Shown here in pieces: positions 14,750 to 15,487 of a DNA stretch of 15,487 nt. The stretch covers positions 1 to 15,487 of the forward strand of contig CAMCIE010000006.1 of the NCBI GenBank assembly GCA_945874815.1, read 5' to 3'. This stretch comes from an uncultured Bacteroidales bacterium. Its GTDB lineage: Bacteria; Bacteroidota; Bacteroidia; Bacteroidales; UBA932. The translations under genes were made by a program, and so were the position numbers. The notes below the pieces were generated by a model that was not told the DNA's origin, searched no databases, and was given only the letters and a program-made list of their open reading frames with translations. Position 1 is the first letter of the stretch, and every line of letters starts with the position of its first letter.

Positions 14750-15487
14750 TCAGATAAGCATAAGAATCATAAGCTGGGCAGCAAGTACCCTCAGGAACAT
14801 CGACAGGGGATAGACGGTGGCATATCCCACGGCTGCCGCATCCGAGTTACGGTCCTGCTCGCCGGCGTAAGCCAGAGCAGGCGGATTGGTACAACATCCC
14901 GAAAGCACTCCGATCAGGGTATTATAGTCAAGTTTCATGAACAATCTTCCGATGATTCCGCCCAACATAACCGGGATGATAGTAATCATGGCACCATACA
15001 GAATCCAGATCAGTCCTCCGCCATGTACGATGGTCTCGATAAAACCATCTCCGGCCTCAAGGCCGACACAGGCAAGGAAAAGCGATATGCCTATCTCGCG
15101 GATCATCAGGTTGGCGCTTGTCGTTGCATAAGTCACTACTTTGAAGCGCGGACCGAAATGACTGATGAGGATGGAGATGATGAGCGGACCTCCTGCAAGG
15201 CCGAGCTTCACCGGCTGTGGAATGCCGGGGAATGCGACCGGGATGCTGCCGAGAATGCAACCGAGGGCGATTCCGATGAAGACAGGGATCAGATTCGGCT
15301 GGTCAAGCCTCTTGAGAGAGTTGCCGAGCACTTTCTCAACAGCTGCCACCGATTCAGCGCTTCCCACTACTTTGACTGTGTCTCCATACTGAAGTCTGGT
15401 GGATGGGGTCGCTTTCAGTTCGACTCCAGAACGGTTGATCCTGACTACGGTTGCTCCGAGATTTTCCGGAAATTCGAGTTTCGAAAG
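14750..15487 (-). CDS. AspT/YidE-family putative transporter (C-terminal half; 5' end beyond right edge)
   Basis: The frame is open from the right edge (15487) to the stop at 14750, giving 245 residues of a larger inner-membrane protein. The first part, LEFPENLGATVVRINRSG to LQYGDTVKVVGSAE, is the end of a TrkA-C (RCK-C) regulatory domain. Then come about five hydrophobic segments: IPVFIGIALGCILGSIPV, LAGGPLIISILISHFG, LMIREIGISLFLACVGLEAG, LIWILYGAMITIIPVMLGGI and a final LSMFLRVLAAQLMILMLI. The motif GVLSGCCTNPPALAYAGEQD and GYATVYPLSMFLRV mark the second Asp-Al-exchanger-type repeat. The family includes aspartate:alanine antiporters and the poorly understood YidE and YbjL proteins; Bacteroidota members are usually listed only as putative transporters. 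An internal GTG near 15365 could look like a start, but the open frame and TrkA-C homology upstream show that the gene continues. Confidence 0.88.
   Translation of the reverse strand, partial: LSKLEFPENLGATVVRINRSGVELKATPSTRLQYGDTVKVVGSAESVAAVEKVLGNSLKRLDQPNLIPVFIGIALGCILGSIPVAFPGIPQPVKLGLAGGPLIISILISHFGPRFKVVTYATTSANLMIREIGISLFLACVGLEAGDGFIETIVHGGGLIWILYGAMITIIPVMLGGIIGRLFMKLDYNTLIGVLSGCCTNPPALAYAGEQDRNSDAAAVGYATVYPLSMFLRVLAAQLMILMLI

Noticed and set aside
1..15487. CRISPR array, tRNA or rRNA gene, insertion sequence or attachment site
   Set aside because: I saw no regularly spaced repeats, no cloverleaf-like or rRNA-like segment, no transposase or integrase motifs and no terminal inverted repeats on reading both strands.

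Overview
The window looks like Bacteroidota (Bacteroidales-type) chromosome. The evidence is a SusC/SusD outer-membrane pair, a bacterial deoxyhypusine-synthase-like protein, a membrane-embedded AraC-type regulator, LysA and Ffh sequences of Bacteroidota type, and promoters of the Bacteroidota form (TTTG, 19 bases, TAnnTTTG). Shine-Dalgarno sequences are mostly absent. No rRNA, tRNA, CRISPR array, insertion sequence or phage gene is visible. Coding density is high: the longest non-coding gap is about 190 bases (14558-14749).

Layout, left to right. (1) 1-8812, minus strand, transcribed right to left: lysA (diaminopimelate decarboxylase), ffh (SRP54), rmuC, a susC-like TonB-dependent transporter and a susD-like lipoprotein that runs off the left edge. 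Gaps are 3, 13, -1 and 10 bases, so nutrient-import genes sit directly behind housekeeping genes with no room for a promoter. The susC frame has one in-frame TGA at 4421-4423 and is otherwise intact from signal peptide to terminal Phe. (2) 8813-8955: a compact divergent promoter region between lysA and a deoxyhypusine-synthase-like gene (8956-9936, plus). (3) 9937-10059: a strong hairpin and a short perfect palindrome, then a multi-TM AraC-family regulator (10060-11241, plus). (4) 11242-11670, minus: a small lipoprotein resembling the 'radical SAM-associated putative lipoprotein' group. Its stop codon abuts the regulator's stop codon. (5) 11820-14557, minus: a four-gene operon of ABC ATPase, two paralogous membrane permeases and a YtrA-type GntR repressor, with overlapping or nearly touching genes. 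(6) 14750-15487, minus: the C-terminal half of an AspT/YidE-type transporter, cut by the right edge.

How parts work together. The best-supported regulatory circuit is the ABC operon. It has a textbook Bacteroidota promoter, a 22-bp near-palindrome right after the -7 box whose arms resemble the YtrA operator of Bacillus, a GntR regulator as the last gene, and a hairpin terminator after it. This predicts a self-repressing, signal-inducible export or stress module. The susC/susD pair would import an oligosaccharide or similar ligand across the outer membrane, but the nonsense codon and the missing promoter suggest it is decaying, relocated, or affected by a base-call error.

No wholly new system is evident. 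The most notable points are the susC nonsense codon and its placement, the autoregulated ABC module, and the deoxyhypusine-synthase homolog in a bacterium.
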